Shown: positions 15,933-24,727 of the stretch, piece by piece
Layout: every line of letters begins with the position of its first letter
Numbering within the stretch: position 1 is the first letter of the stretch
Assembly: GCA_964609775.1 (NCBI GenBank)
Contig: CAZSSJ010000003.1
Location: 1-64,000, forward strand
DNA from: CAZNUP01 sp964609775
GTDB taxonomy: Bacteria; Patescibacteriota; Microgenomatia; JAMCZE01
Length of the DNA: 64,000 bases
Direction of reading: 5' to 3'
The notes under the pieces: model-generated
What the model was told of the DNA's origin: nothing
The model's input: only the letters and a program-made list of their open reading frames with translations
Database searches by the model: none
Translations under genes and position numbers: made by a program

Positions 15933-16045
15933 AGGCCTTCCGGAGTTCTTCGGGATAGATAAATTAAATTATTCCTCATCGATGGAAATTTGTGAGATAA
16001 GAATTTGATCTTCCGGGGTCTGGGTCATGCTAAAATAGCTTCTGT

Positions 16046-16431
16046 ATGCTTCAGGTAGGGATGGGATCAGCGTAGTCCCTCTATTTTCAGATCTTCCGTT
16101 TAGCTTCACTTTTCAACTTCTCCTAGCCCGCAATGAGAGAATTATTGCCATCCGGGATGGACTGGGCCATTTCGACGGTATGGAAATTGTCAGTCGCGAT
16201 CCAAAACACCCGATGGGGATAATCCCTCGAGCCTTAGCAATAATTGATGAAATTATCGAGTCACATAATAAATCTCTTAGAGAGATGACTCAGGGATTTG
16301 ATCTTTTTAGTATGGGCCTAGCCAAACACCAGTTTGAAAGGTTGGAGGAGTTTTTGCTAAAAGGTGATTATGATGTTGACCAAGCGGCAGTGGAGAAAAA
16401 AGTGGCGGGGGTTGAGGAGGAGGCGCGATAG
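16046..16431 (+). pseudogene. Hypothetical protein, 5' part probably frameshifted
   Basis: An open frame from ATG 16180 to 16431 (83 aa, helical, acidic end) is the unquestioned part. Protein-like sequence continues upstream in the same frame (FTFQLLLARNERIIAIRDGL before the ATG) back to about 16042 without a normal start codon. An ATG at 16046 in another frame sits 9 nt after a TAAAAT box (16031-16036) and reads MLQVGMGSA before a stop near 16073. A one-base frameshift near 16070 would give a 128-aa protein with a leaderless start. Family not recognised. Confidence 0.45.
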
Positions 16432-16435
16432 AGCT

Positions 16436-17005
16436 TCAGTTGGAAAATCTCTCCTTAGCTGACTTAGAATCATATCCTTGATCACTAAGAAAACTGAAGG
16501 AGTTGGAAATTAACCGTGCTGCAGCTTCGATGATTGGTTGCTGGTCAGCAGGGGTGTTAGACAAGTCAGTTTCTACTTTAAAGCCCCCACTTGCTATGGT
16601 CACGGCGACTCTCCCTCCGGCCGGTGATCTCGCTTCAAATAGACTTGGACTGTAGTCTATGTTAAATCCGTCAGGATAAACCACATGATAGCCGCCCGGG
16701 TAATAGTCTAGAACCCCGACTTTAGCAAATTCATTTGCGGAGACGACATCCTCAGTGCTCTTTTGGGAATCTTTAACGACGGCCTCGAGGACAGTTTTTT
16801 TTATCTCTCCAGCCTCGGTGCTAGCTGGAACTTTCTTAACCTCGCCGTTACTTTTGACGGCGTATTGTTTCTTGGGTTCTGAGAGCAGAGGAAATTTAGC
16901 CAGGAACACGATTAAAAGGATCGTTAGTAGGGCCAGAAGTCCATAAATCTTGAATCTATTTTGTTTCTGGTGTCTGATATGCCTAGAAGTATATTTTTTT
17001 CGCAT
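16436..17005 (-). CDS. Membrane-anchored exported protein of unknown function
   Basis: 189 aa. There is a basic N-terminus (RKKYTSRHIRHQKQNRFK), one membrane helix at about 20-38, a Lys/Glu-rich stalk to about 85, then a compact domain with YYPGGYHVVYPDGFNIDYSP around 100-120 and AVTIASGGFKVETD around 135, ending in a helical segment. It looks like an outside-facing alpha/beta domain. I do not recognise the family. It converges with the preceding gene after 4 bp and is divergent from the secreted protein at 17058. Confidence 0.65.
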   Translation of the reverse strand: MRKKYTSRHIRHQKQNRFKIYGLLALLTILLIVFLAKFPLLSEPKKQYAVKSNGEVKKVPASTEAGEIKKTVLEAVVKDSQKSTEDVVSANEFAKVGVLDYYPGGYHVVYPDGFNIDYSPSLFEARSPAGGRVAVTIASGGFKVETDLSNTPADQQPIIEAAARLISNSFSFLSDQGYDSKSAKERFSN

Positions 17006-17057
17006 GCATATAAGTTACCCCTTGACAAGGAGTTTTTCAATGTTCAATACTGTATGA

Positions 17058-17531
17058 ATGAGTAAATTATTAGCCTTATTCTTTCTCCCGGTTCTTGCTG
17101 CGGCGCTATTTTCTCCAGCAGTTGCTTATGCGGCGGGTCCACCAAGAACGACTACAGTTTGGACGGTCGATGACACTAAAGGGATTAATGTTATTCCCTA
17201 TGTTCGCGTCGATAAGAAAGCACTCTTTGTTGACTTCGATCATTTTACCTCGGATATGGACTACATTTATTACAACCTCAATTATGTTAATAAAAATACT
17301 GGAGTTAAGGGTGGAGTTGAAGGATCTTTTCTGACCAGTCCACTGCCAAAATTTGGCAACTATGGTGGCTTTGACTATGCTCGTCGCGAACTGGTTTATG
17401 GCACATGCTCGAAAAATGTTTGTAACTACCATTCTCCAAAGACAGTTACTCTGACCGTTAATACACACTTTTCTAAGGGGACAGTTGCCCAATACACCAA
17501 GGTTCTCACTTTCAACGACGATCAGTTTTAA
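17058..17531 (+). CDS. Secreted protein of unknown function (157 aa)
   Basis: A classical signal peptide (residues 1-25, cleavage likely after AYA-A) is followed by a beta-rich domain with many aromatic residues (VDFDHFTSDMDYIYYNLNYV) and two cysteines near residues 115-120 (YGTCSKNVCNY) that could form a disulfide. TTGACA lies at 17022-17027 upstream with a poor -10 box. The 113-bp gap to the next gene holds no feature that I recognise. No family assigned. Confidence 0.65.
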   Translation: MSKLLALFFLPVLAAALFSPAVAYAAGPPRTTTVWTVDDTKGINVIPYVRVDKKALFVDFDHFTSDMDYIYYNLNYVNKNTGVKGGVEGSFLTSPLPKFGNYGGFDYARRELVYGTCSKNVCNYHSPKTVTLTVNTHFSKGTVAQYTKVLTFNDDQF

Positions 17532-17644
17532 CCTCTTCGGACCCTCCTAGTTTTTGGTTTCCTCGAATGGTGTCTTTTGTTGGTATAACACTGGTCATTT
17601 TTCTCGATATTGTTTAAGGATAGAAATTACTAAATAATTACTTC

Positions 17645-18859
17645 ATGAGGAAAAAATACCACAGTCTTGTTATTGTTGGGTTGATTTTAGTCACAGTGAT
17701 ATTTGCGGTTTCTATTGGGTTGGCGAGGCTCAGGTCAAACAGCTCTCAACAGTTGGCCAGTAGACAGATTGTTGAAAAAGAGACAGAAGAATGCCCTCTA
17801 AATGGGAAGTTCTATACTAAGAAACAACAGGATATTTGGCAGAAGAGGCGGCCACTGGGAATAATGGTTGACAACGCTGCTGGGGCCAGACCTCAGTCTG
17901 GGTTGTCAGAGGCGGATGTTGTCTACGAAGCAGCTATTGAGGCGGGGGTGACCCGTTTCTTAGCTGTCTATTACTGTCAGAGTTCAGAAATAGTCGGGCC
18001 AGTCAGGTCAGTGCGAACATATTTTCTGGACGTAGCTTCGGAGTATGGCAGTTTTCCCCTTATTGCTCATGTTGGAGGAGCAAATACGCCTGGTCGGGCT
18101 AACGCGCTAGGGCAGATCAAAGAGTACGGTTGGGGTTTATATAACGATCTGGACCAATTTAAAATCGGTTTCCCCACCTTTTGGGCCGACTATGACCGGA
18201 CGGGGAAGGATGTAGCTACAGAGCATGCGATTTACACCTCGACTTTAAGATTGTGGGACCTTGCTGCACGAGAAAGAAAGTTAACTAACCAGCAAATTGA
18301 CAGAATTACTCGTAAAGGAAGCAATTGGGATGAAGAGTTTCGTAGGTGGAAATTTAAGAGTGATCTGGCTTACGACCAAAGATCGAAAGAGTTCGCGGCG
18401 GAAATTGCCTTCTATTCTGGTCGCTCTGCGACGACTAAAGACTACATGGTTGTCTGGCAGTATGATCCTAAGAGCAACTCATACCTCCGGCTCAATGGCG
18501 GACAGAAATTAATTGACCAGAGCACGGGTGAGCAGTTAGCAGCCAAAACAGTTGTTCTCTTGCAAATGAAAACATACCCGGCAGGGGATGGGTATATAGA
18601 AGAAGGCTTAGGTTATCACTTAGTCTACGGCACTATTGGTCGAGGGGTGGCCGAAGTTTTGATGGATGGCAAGGTTGTTGAAGGAACATGGAGCAAGAAA
18701 TCGCGGACTAACCGTACAATGTTTTTAGATGAGCAAGGTGATGAACTAAGCTTTAACCGTGGGTTAATTTGGGTGGAGCTTTTGCCATCTGGACATACTG
18801 TAACATTTGGTGTTGGTAAGGCTAAAACGGTCAATCCAGATAACTGGCGCTCGTTTTAA
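17645..18859 (+). CDS. DUF3048 (YerB-like) exported protein
   Basis: 404 aa, N-terminal membrane anchor at about residues 6-27. The DUF3048 core is clear: RPLGIMVDNAAGARPQSGLS, then EADVVYEAAIEAGVTRFLAV, then GPVRSVRTYFLDVASEYGS and AHVGGANTPGRAN. The C-terminal DUF3048_C region follows (GDGYIEEGLGYHLVYG, then RGLIWVELLPSGHTVTFG). The family is found as lipoproteins in Firmicutes; its biochemical role is not established. Here the anchor has no lipobox cysteine, so it is probably held by an uncleaved helix. The 211-bp gap to ychF contains no gene that I can support. Confidence 0.88.
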   Translation: MRKKYHSLVIVGLILVTVIFAVSIGLARLRSNSSQQLASRQIVEKETEECPLNGKFYTKKQQDIWQKRRPLGIMVDNAAGARPQSGLSEADVVYEAAIEAGVTRFLAVYYCQSSEIVGPVRSVRTYFLDVASEYGSFPLIAHVGGANTPGRANALGQIKEYGWGLYNDLDQFKIGFPTFWADYDRTGKDVATEHAIYTSTLRLWDLAARERKLTNQQIDRITRKGSNWDEEFRRWKFKSDLAYDQRSKEFAAEIAFYSGRSATTKDYMVVWQYDPKSNSYLRLNGGQKLIDQSTGEQLAAKTVVLLQMKTYPAGDGYIEEGLGYHLVYGTIGRGVAEVLMDGKVVEGTWSKKSRTNRTMFLDEQGDELSFNRGLIWVELLPSGHTVTFGVGKAKTVNPDNWRSF

Positions 18860-19070
18860 ATTGTATTTATGACCGTTTTATTGATGAGTCGGGGACATAC
18901 AAGCAAGAGGGATTGTCGGAAAAGCTTCACACTCAAAAGCGATGGCTTCGTCTTGAATTTTAGTGTCTTTGGCATACAATCGGCTAAAATAGTGATGGCT
19001 TTGGGGCACTTGTTTTTGTTTGCCCACAGTTGGGACAACGAAACACGCGACCTCCAAGAGTTGGGACAGT

Positions 19071-20147
19071 ATGCTACAAGTAGGAATAGTCGGGTTAGCG
19101 AATGTAGGGAAATCGACGCTGTTCAATGCTCTTCTGCGGAGACAGCAGGCACTGGTGGCCAACTATCCGTTTGCGACGATTGAACCGAACGTGGGGATCG
19201 TACCAGTGCCGGATGAAAGACTTCCGAAACTGAAAGGGGTTGTAGAGGAAACAGAGGGAATAGAGGGAGTACCGATTGTGCCCGCAACGGTACAATTTGT
19301 GGATATTGCCGGACTGGTTAAAGGAGCTTCAGAAGGAGCGGGATTGGGGAACAAGTTTCTGTCACATATCCGGGAAGTAGATGTCATTTGTGAAGTTGTC
19401 AGGGCTTTTCCGGACGAGGAAGTGGTCAGGGAAGGAAGTACCGAACCAATAAGTGATATCGACGTTATTAATACAGAACTTGTTCTGGCGGATCTGCAAG
19501 TTTTGGCCAAGCAAAAAATTGATGGGAGTACTTCTCCTGTTAAAAAAAGGGCCTTGGAGAAATTAAAGACAGGAATGGACAAGGGAATGCTAGCGAGCGG
19601 TGTAGGATTATCGGAAGAAGAGTATGAAGAAATTAAAGAATTACAGTTGTTGACTTTTAAAAAGATAATCTATGTTTTAAATGTGAACACCACGACTAAC
19701 TGGAAGGGAACAATGGATACTCTCGCGATGCTTCAGGCAAATGGGTATCAAACAGTCGTGATTGATGCCAAATTGGAAGCAGAATTATCGGCACTTGATC
19801 CTGATGAACAAGTTGAGTATTTGGGGAGTTTGGGAATCAAAGAATCTGGACTGGATCAACTGATTGGTCTTGCATACCGAACATTAGGGCTAATTTCTTT
19901 TTTGACAGCGGGAGAAAAAGAAGTGCGGGCGTGGACGATCAAGCGGGGGACAAAAGCACCGCAAGCGGCGGGAGTGATTCACACCGACTTTGAAAAGGGG
20001 TTTATTAAGGCGGAAGTAGTTGATTTTCCGGACTTTGTGGATTTAGGAGGGTGGAAAAATGTTCGGGAAGCGGGAAAAGTTCGGCTTGAGGGCAGGGATT
20101 ATGAGATGCGGGATGGTGATGTGGTTGAATTTAAGGTGAATGTTTGA
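19071..20147 (+). CDS. ychF: Redox-regulated ribosome-binding ATPase YchF (OLA1)
   Basis: Obg-family P-loop protein that prefers ATP and associates with ribosomes. Visible are the G1 loop GLANVGKST (about residues 7-15), the switch I region, FVDIAGLVKGASEGAGLGN (G3, about 76), the G4-equivalent LNVNTT near 205, and the C-terminal TGS domain with VRAWTIKRGTKAPQAAGVIH and DFEKGFIKAEV. Length of 358 aa is normal. The ATG at 19071 is chosen because family similarity begins at MLQVGIVG. Two copies of AGTTGGGACA lie upstream (19028-19037 and 19060-19069). It ends in TGA. Confidence 0.96.
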   Translation: MLQVGIVGLANVGKSTLFNALLRRQQALVANYPFATIEPNVGIVPVPDERLPKLKGVVEETEGIEGVPIVPATVQFVDIAGLVKGASEGAGLGNKFLSHIREVDVICEVVRAFPDEEVVREGSTEPISDIDVINTELVLADLQVLAKQKIDGSTSPVKKRALEKLKTGMDKGMLASGVGLSEEEYEEIKELQLLTFKKIIYVLNVNTTTNWKGTMDTLAMLQANGYQTVVIDAKLEAELSALDPDEQVEYLGSLGIKESGLDQLIGLAYRTLGLISFLTAGEKEVRAWTIKRGTKAPQAAGVIHTDFEKGFIKAEVVDFPDFVDLGGWKNVREAGKVRLEGRDYEMRDGDVVEFKVNV

Positions 20148-20167
20148 TAAGATTGCCGCAATGGGTT

Positions 20168-20205
20168 TTTAGGATACTTACGTGACTTAAGTGACTTAGG
20201 TAATG
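20168..20205. repeat. CTTAAG-type 9-bp repeat tract, intergenic copy
   Basis: About four degenerate 9-bp units around ACTTAAGTG / ACTTAGGTA between ychF and rpsF. Same family as the tracts at 31881, 38284, 38771, 47546, 50941 and 62503. Confidence 0.6.
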
Positions 20206-20211
20206 GTTTAA

Positions 20212-20499
20212 ATGAGAGATTACGAACTGACAGTTTTGGTGAGAGCGACCCTGGGGGAAAAGGAACTGGGTAAAGAGATTAAATCTCTGCAAACACTCCT
20301 TGAGAAGGCTAATGCCAAAATCAAATCAAAAAAAGATCCGAGGAAACAGACGATGCAATATGAGATTGGCAAGAGCCGAGAAGCTTATTATGTCTATTGG
20401 GAGCTGTCGCTGGAAACGGATAGGGTGGCCGAAGTCGAGAGCAAATTGAAACTTGGGGATAATGTAGTTAGGTATTTGTTAGTTAAAAGTGGTTCATAG
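20212..20499 (+). CDS. rpsF: Ribosomal protein bS6
   Basis: 95-aa small-subunit protein that pairs with bS18 in the platform. The start MRDYELTVLVR, the QYEIGKSREAYYVYWELSLE central block and the DNVVRYLLVK ending are typical of S6. First gene of the widespread rpsF-ssb-rpsR operon; ssb starts 74 bp downstream. Confidence 0.95.
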   Translation: MRDYELTVLVRATLGEKELGKEIKSLQTLLEKANAKIKSKKDPRKQTMQYEIGKSREAYYVYWELSLETDRVAEVESKLKLGDNVVRYLLVKSGS

Positions 20500-20573
20500 C
20501 ATATCGTTCATGGTTCGTCGTAGAATATTTACGTGACGATGAACTATTAGCGATAAGCGATGAGCGATTGAGT

Positions 20574-21176
20574 ATGGCCAGTAAGAGCCTGAACAAGGTA
20601 ATGCTAATTGGGAATGTCACGCGGGATCCGGAACTTAGGTATACCCCGCAGGGGAATGCGGTCTGCACAGTGGGACTGGCGACAAACCGAAGTTGGAAGA
20701 CAGAGTCGGGGGAGATGCGCGAAGAGGCGGAATTTCACCGCTTGGTCGCCTGGAATAAACTGGCGGAGCTGTGCAGTCAACTTTTGACTAAGGGTCGAAA
20801 GATTTATGTTGAAGGCCGGCTGCAGACCCGAACTTTCACTGGTTCGGATAATGCCCAGCACACGATCACGGAGATTGTGATTGACGACATGATTCTGTTG
20901 GATTCAAAATTCGCCGGCGGCGGAGCCTCAGGCGGATCTTATGGGCCTAGTGTGGCCTATGGTGCGGGCAGTGCGGCTGCTCAGGCGCCGGCAACCTCTC
21001 CTGAGTCGGCGACTGCGTCGGGTGCGGCGGCTTCGTCTCCGGCAGCGACCGATGACCAAGGTGGGGCTCAGGGAGGAAAGGGAAAGAAAAAGAGTGAAAA
21101 GCCTGAGGAAAATCCGGCAGAGGCCGCCTCCGAAGCGGGTGGGGAAGATGTGAATATTGATGATATTCCTTTCTAG
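20574..21176 (+). CDS. ssb: Single-stranded DNA-binding protein
   Basis: An N-terminal OB fold (about residues 4-108: NKVMLIGNVTRDPELRYTPQ, then FHRLVAWNKLAELCSQLLTK, then KIYVEGRLQTRTF) binds ssDNA during replication and repair. A low-complexity Ala/Gly/Ser and Lys/Glu linker follows, and the tail ends in IDDIPF, the conserved acidic tip that recruits partner proteins. Start chosen at ATG 20574, preceding MASKSLNKV. It lies between rpsF and rpsR. Confidence 0.96.
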   Translation: MASKSLNKVMLIGNVTRDPELRYTPQGNAVCTVGLATNRSWKTESGEMREEAEFHRLVAWNKLAELCSQLLTKGRKIYVEGRLQTRTFTGSDNAQHTITEIVIDDMILLDSKFAGGGASGGSYGPSVAYGAGSAAAQAPATSPESATASGAAASSPAATDDQGGAQGGKGKKKSEKPEENPAEAASEAGGEDVNIDDIPF

Positions 21177-21206
21177 GGGTTAGCAGTTAGTAGTTAGGGG
21201 CTAGCT

Positions 21207-21440
21207 ATGTACAGAAAGCCGTTTAAACCAAAACCAGTCAAGAAAAATTGCGTGTTTTGTAAGTCGGACAGCGAACCTGACTATAAAAGTGTGGAACAGT
21301 TGCGGATGTATGTGTCTGAACGCGGGAAAATTCTCGGGCGGGCCCGAACGGGGATCTGTGCCAAACACCAGAGAGATCTGAGCCGAGAAATTAAGCGCGC
21401 TCGGCACATTGCGACGCTTCCATTTGTGGCCGGGCTTTAA
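21207..21440 (+). CDS. rpsR: Ribosomal protein bS18
   Basis: 77 aa, partner of bS6. It carries the core KSVEQLRMYVSERGKILGR, followed by RTGICAKHQRDLSREIKRAR, the S18 signature. An N-terminal CVFC together with C...H later hints at a zinc-binding form. It follows ssb by 30 bp. Confidence 0.95.
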   Translation: MYRKPFKPKPVKKNCVFCKSDSEPDYKSVEQLRMYVSERGKILGRARTGICAKHQRDLSREIKRARHIATLPFVAGL

Positions 21441-21481
21441 ACCGTCTTTCAGAAATCGGAATTTTGTGTACAATTAACTCC

Positions 21482-21928
21482 ATGTTACCAAGCGCTCGAA
21501 TTGCCAGATGGGTTTCCTTCGGGGCTGATCCCATTAGTGTTGAAGACTGGGTGGCAAATCGGGAACTTTTTGGTCCAGCGGGGAAGCCGAACGAGCAGGA
21601 GGAAGAATTGGAGAGGGCCTATCTTTTAGAGAAAGAACGGGAGGGTGACAAGGGAAAGGGAATTTACGGGAAAGATGGCTGGTTGCTCCTCTCTATGGCG
21701 GGGAAAGGAGCAAAAGCAGCCTTTGAGGTGGAGTGGAGTGGGGGGAAGGAAAAAAAACGGAAGGTCAAGATGGGGTGTCCAGGATTTGTTCTCGTTTCCG
21801 GGAATCCGGATGACCAGATTAAACTCAGAGTTCACTGCCAGGGTGGTTTTAAGATTGGAGGAAAGAGGGACTATTCTTTTTCTGACAGCGGAAAAGAGAA
21901 GATTATCATTGAGGCGTATGTCGATTAG
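21482..21928 (+). CDS. Hypothetical protein (148 aa) in the ctpA/htrA operon
   Basis: Unrecognised soluble protein. The ATG at 21482 lies 7 nt after a TACAAT box (21469-21474). Residues 30-60 are strongly charged and helical (NEQEEELERAYLLEKERE), followed by a beta-rich half with WLLLSMAGKGAKAAFEVEW, then GFVLVSGNPDDQIKLRVHC, resembling a beta-sandwich. Its last 11 bp overlap the next gene. Conserved overlap with the downstream gene and the proteases suggests a shared envelope role, which is inference only. Confidence 0.65.
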   Translation: MLPSARIARWVSFGADPISVEDWVANRELFGPAGKPNEQEEELERAYLLEKEREGDKGKGIYGKDGWLLLSMAGKGAKAAFEVEWSGGKEKKRKVKMGCPGFVLVSGNPDDQIKLRVHCQGGFKIGGKRDYSFSDSGKEKIIIEAYVD

Positions 21929-22304
21929 TGCCAAGATTGGTTTTGGACCGAAGGTGTCGGGTGAGGCGGTGTTTCTTGGTGCGGCGCAGGAAGTGGCGAC
22001 CCATCACTTGAGCTTGGACTTGACCGGAAAGATTCTTATCCTGCCTAGATGGGTCGGAAAGGAGTTTGTGCAAAAAGCAGATTTCGTCGGTGTTTTGGGG
22101 GTCGTGGTGCCAGCGATGCACTACCGCGATTTTGACTATTTTCGGAAACAAGGGGGTCTGACATTGCTCGTTGTGGAGCAATTTGGTGAGCTGGATGCCA
22201 GTCCAGAGTCGGCAAAAAAACTAGCGTCCTTTGATCGGAGGCAAGTGGTGGTTGATGGTGAGGAGAAAACGTTGGTGCTTTTGCAAAGTCATCATGAACC
22301 TTAA
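21918..22304 (+). CDS. Hypothetical protein (128 aa) before the CtpA protease
   Basis: Start ATG 21918, overlapping the upstream gene by 11 bp and overlapped at its own 3' end by ctpA by 11 bp, so translation is coupled. The sequence shows KILILPRWVGKEFVQKADFV near 40-60, then VLGVVVPAMHYRDFDYFRKQ and LTLLVVEQFGEL, and looks like a small barrel or KOW-like beta domain. No signal peptide. No family recognised. Confidence 0.65.
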   Translation: MSISAKIGFGPKVSGEAVFLGAAQEVATHHLSLDLTGKILILPRWVGKEFVQKADFVGVLGVVVPAMHYRDFDYFRKQGGLTLLVVEQFGELDASPESAKKLASFDRRQVVVDGEEKTLVLLQSHHEP

Positions 22305-23553
22305 TCTTAAATTCATTCGCGAGATTACTATCCTGCTTCTTTTGGCGGCAATTTCCGGCTGGTTGGGATACACGCTCGGAACTAACAAAGTGCAGTGGGG
22401 GGTTGAGAGTGGGTGGACGCCAAGAGTTGAGGTAACAAGCAAACTGCCGCCCTCGAGCACGACCGTCGATTTCTCCCTGTTTTGGATGGTCTGGAATGAA
22501 GTTTTCCAGAAATATGTGGATAAGAGCAAACTGGACAGTCAGGAGATGGTTTATGGAGCGATTTCCGGGATGGTGGCGGCGCTTGATGACCCCTATACGG
22601 TTTTTTTGCCGCCGAAGGAAAACAAGGAGGCAAAGGAGCAGTTGAATGGCAACTTTGAGGGGATTGGGGCGCAGCTGGGAATTAAAGAGGATCGGATTGT
22701 GGTGGTGGCGCCACTATCGGGTTCTCCAGCGGAAAAAGCCGGGATTAAACCCGGAGACTGGATTATCAAGGTCAATGGTGAGGAGACAGATAAGTGGACA
22801 TTGCCGGAAGCGGTCGGAAAGATTCGGGGGCCGAAAGGGACGGTGGTGGTTCTTAATGTCCTCCACGAGAAAGGGGAGAAGCCGGAGGACGTCAGGGTCG
22901 GGCGCGAGACGATTATTCTCAAAAGCGTGGAATGGAAGGAAGTTACCTCGACTTCCTCAGCTAATCTTAAGAAAGCCGTGTATATTAATTTAACCAGGTT
23001 TGGGGATCAAACTGACCACCAGTGGGACAAAATGGCAAGTGAAGTTTCTGCATATCTGGCAACAAATTCCGGCAAAGTGGCGGGGATGATTCTGGACGTT
23101 CGGAACAACCCCGGCGGCTATCTGGCCGGGTCGGTGTATGTGGCTTCGGAGTTTTTGCCCAACGGACAGGTCATTGTCAAGCAGGTGAGCTATGACGGGA
23201 CAACGCAGACCTATGCTGTTGATCGGTTGGGTAAGCTTCTGGGGGTTCCGGTGGTGGTGCTAATTAATCAGGGGACGGCTTCGGCCTCGGAAATTTTAGC
23301 CGGAGCGCTACAAGTGGCAGGTCGGGCTAAGCTTGTCGGGGTGCAGTCGTTTGGCAAAGGAAGCGTGCAACAAACTGAGGATTTGCCTTCCGGAGCAGGG
23401 CTGCACATAACCTCGGCTAAGTGGTTGCTGGCAAATGGTGAGTGGATTCAGAAGAAGGGGTTGGCGCCGGATGTGAAGGCGGAGGCGGATGAGAAGGATG
23501 TGACAAAAGATGTTCAGCTGGAAAGGGCGATATTAGTTCTGAACGGAAGATGA
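22294..23553 (+). CDS. ctpA: C-terminal processing peptidase (S41 family)
   Basis: Exported serine protease. There is a membrane anchor at about residues 8-28, an N-terminal helical region to about 95, a PDZ domain about 100-185 (GIGAQLGIKEDRIVVVAPLS, then PAEKAGIKPGDWIIKVNG), and the S41 catalytic domain with the serine in GTASASEILAGAL and the lysine in SFGKGSVQ. The dyad is intact. The start at 22294 (MNLNLKF) gives a proper N-in anchor. The next gene, another PDZ protease, starts within its stop codon (ATGA overlap of 4 bp). Confidence 0.94.
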   Translation: MNLNLKFIREITILLLLAAISGWLGYTLGTNKVQWGVESGWTPRVEVTSKLPPSSTTVDFSLFWMVWNEVFQKYVDKSKLDSQEMVYGAISGMVAALDDPYTVFLPPKENKEAKEQLNGNFEGIGAQLGIKEDRIVVVAPLSGSPAEKAGIKPGDWIIKVNGEETDKWTLPEAVGKIRGPKGTVVVLNVLHEKGEKPEDVRVGRETIILKSVEWKEVTSTSSANLKKAVYINLTRFGDQTDHQWDKMASEVSAYLATNSGKVAGMILDVRNNPGGYLAGSVYVASEFLPNGQVIVKQVSYDGTTQTYAVDRLGKLLGVPVVVLINQGTASASEILAGALQVAGRAKLVGVQSFGKGSVQQTEDLPSGAGLHITSAKWLLANGEWIQKKGLAPDVKAEADEKDVTKDVQLERAILVLNGR

Positions 23554-24725
23554 AAAATAAGTTTGCGATTTTTCTCTCCATCTCAGTTGTCCTGGTTTTG
23601 CTCGGGATCAGCTCGGGGGTGTTGGGGTTGCGGTCGGGGTCGCTTGGGCGGTGGCTCTCTGGCCCGAATGTTGGTCAGCTCAAGGTCGGCGACAGTGGCA
23701 GCGTCAAAGTTGTCAGTGAAGAATCGGTGACGATTGATGTGGTCAAGAGAGTGTCGCCGGCCGTGGTGACGGTGGGGATCACCAAGAATCAACCGGTTTT
23801 TGATTTTAATCAGGGTTTTGGTTTTGGGCCGTTTGGCTTTTTTGAATCTCCGGTTCCGCAGCAGCAGGGAAGTAGACAGATTAAGCAGGATATTGGTTCA
23901 GGATTTATTGTCCGCAGCGATGGGCTCATTATCACTAATAAGCACGTGGTTTCCGACACGCAGGCAAAATATCGGGTGATTACGGTGGACAATAGGTCCT
24001 ATGACGTGCAGCGAATCTACCGTGACCCGAATAATGATTTGGCTATCCTTAAGATTGATGCCTCGGGACTGCCGACAGTGGAACTGGGCGATTCGAGCAG
24101 GTTGCAAGTTGGGCAGTTTGCCATTGCCATCGGCACAGCTCTGGGGGAGTTTCGCAGCACGGTGACGACGGGAGTGGTTTCAGGGCTGTCCCGGGGGATC
24201 ACGGCCGGTTCACCATTTGAAGGAGCGGAGAAATTGAATGATGTGATCCAGACCTCAGCGGCGATTAATCCCGGCAACTCCGGCGGGCCGCTTTTGAACT
24301 CATCGGGGCAGGTAATTGGGGTGAACGTGGCGGTGGCTTCTGCGGCGCAAAACATTGGATTTGCGCTGCCGATTAATCTTTTGAAAGATTCGTTAAAAAC
24401 TTTTGAAGAGAACGGTCAGTTTCCTAAGAGAGCTTTCTTAGGCGTGGAGTATCGGATGGTGACGAGAGATTTAGCTATTTTAAACGAAATACCTGAAGGA
24501 GCGTATGTTTCGTCGGTGGTGGCGCAGTCACCGGCGGAGGAAGCCGGGCTGGAGCCGGGGGACATCATTACGAAGATTGATGGCAGACAACTGCGGGAGA
24601 CTGAAGGCGGACTGGCGGCGGTTATTGCGGCGAAGAAACCGGGCCAGACGGTGGAGCTGACGGTTTATCAGGCGGACGGGAAGACGGTGGTGGTGAGGGC
24701 GACGTTAACGGAAGCGACACAGTAG
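23550..24725 (+). CDS. HtrA/DegP-like trypsin-type serine protease with PDZ domain
   Basis: Membrane-anchored quality-control protease (391 aa). Helix at about 5-27, then the protease domain with the triad His in ITNKHVVS (near 130), Asp in DPNNDLAILKI (near 162) and Ser in NPGNSGGPLLN (near 245), followed by one C-terminal PDZ domain (AYVSSVVAQSPAEEAGLEPG, then DIITKIDGRQ). Translationally coupled to ctpA, so processing and degradation of exported proteins are likely controlled together. Confidence 0.95.
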   Translation: MKNKFAIFLSISVVLVLLGISSGVLGLRSGSLGRWLSGPNVGQLKVGDSGSVKVVSEESVTIDVVKRVSPAVVTVGITKNQPVFDFNQGFGFGPFGFFESPVPQQQGSRQIKQDIGSGFIVRSDGLIITNKHVVSDTQAKYRVITVDNRSYDVQRIYRDPNNDLAILKIDASGLPTVELGDSSRLQVGQFAIAIGTALGEFRSTVTTGVVSGLSRGITAGSPFEGAEKLNDVIQTSAAINPGNSGGPLLNSSGQVIGVNVAVASAAQNIGFALPINLLKDSLKTFEENGQFPKRAFLGVEYRMVTRDLAILNEIPEGAYVSSVVAQSPAEEAGLEPGDIITKIDGRQLRETEGGLAAVIAAKKPGQTVELTVYQADGKTVVVRATLTEATQ

Positions 24726-24727
24726 GA

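Noticed and set aside
18869..19183. Frames on both strands upstream of ychF (18856-19183)
   Set aside because: They show no conserved motif, no ribosome site or promoter, and overlap ychF. A CPNCG-like word on the minus strand is not part of a coherent protein.
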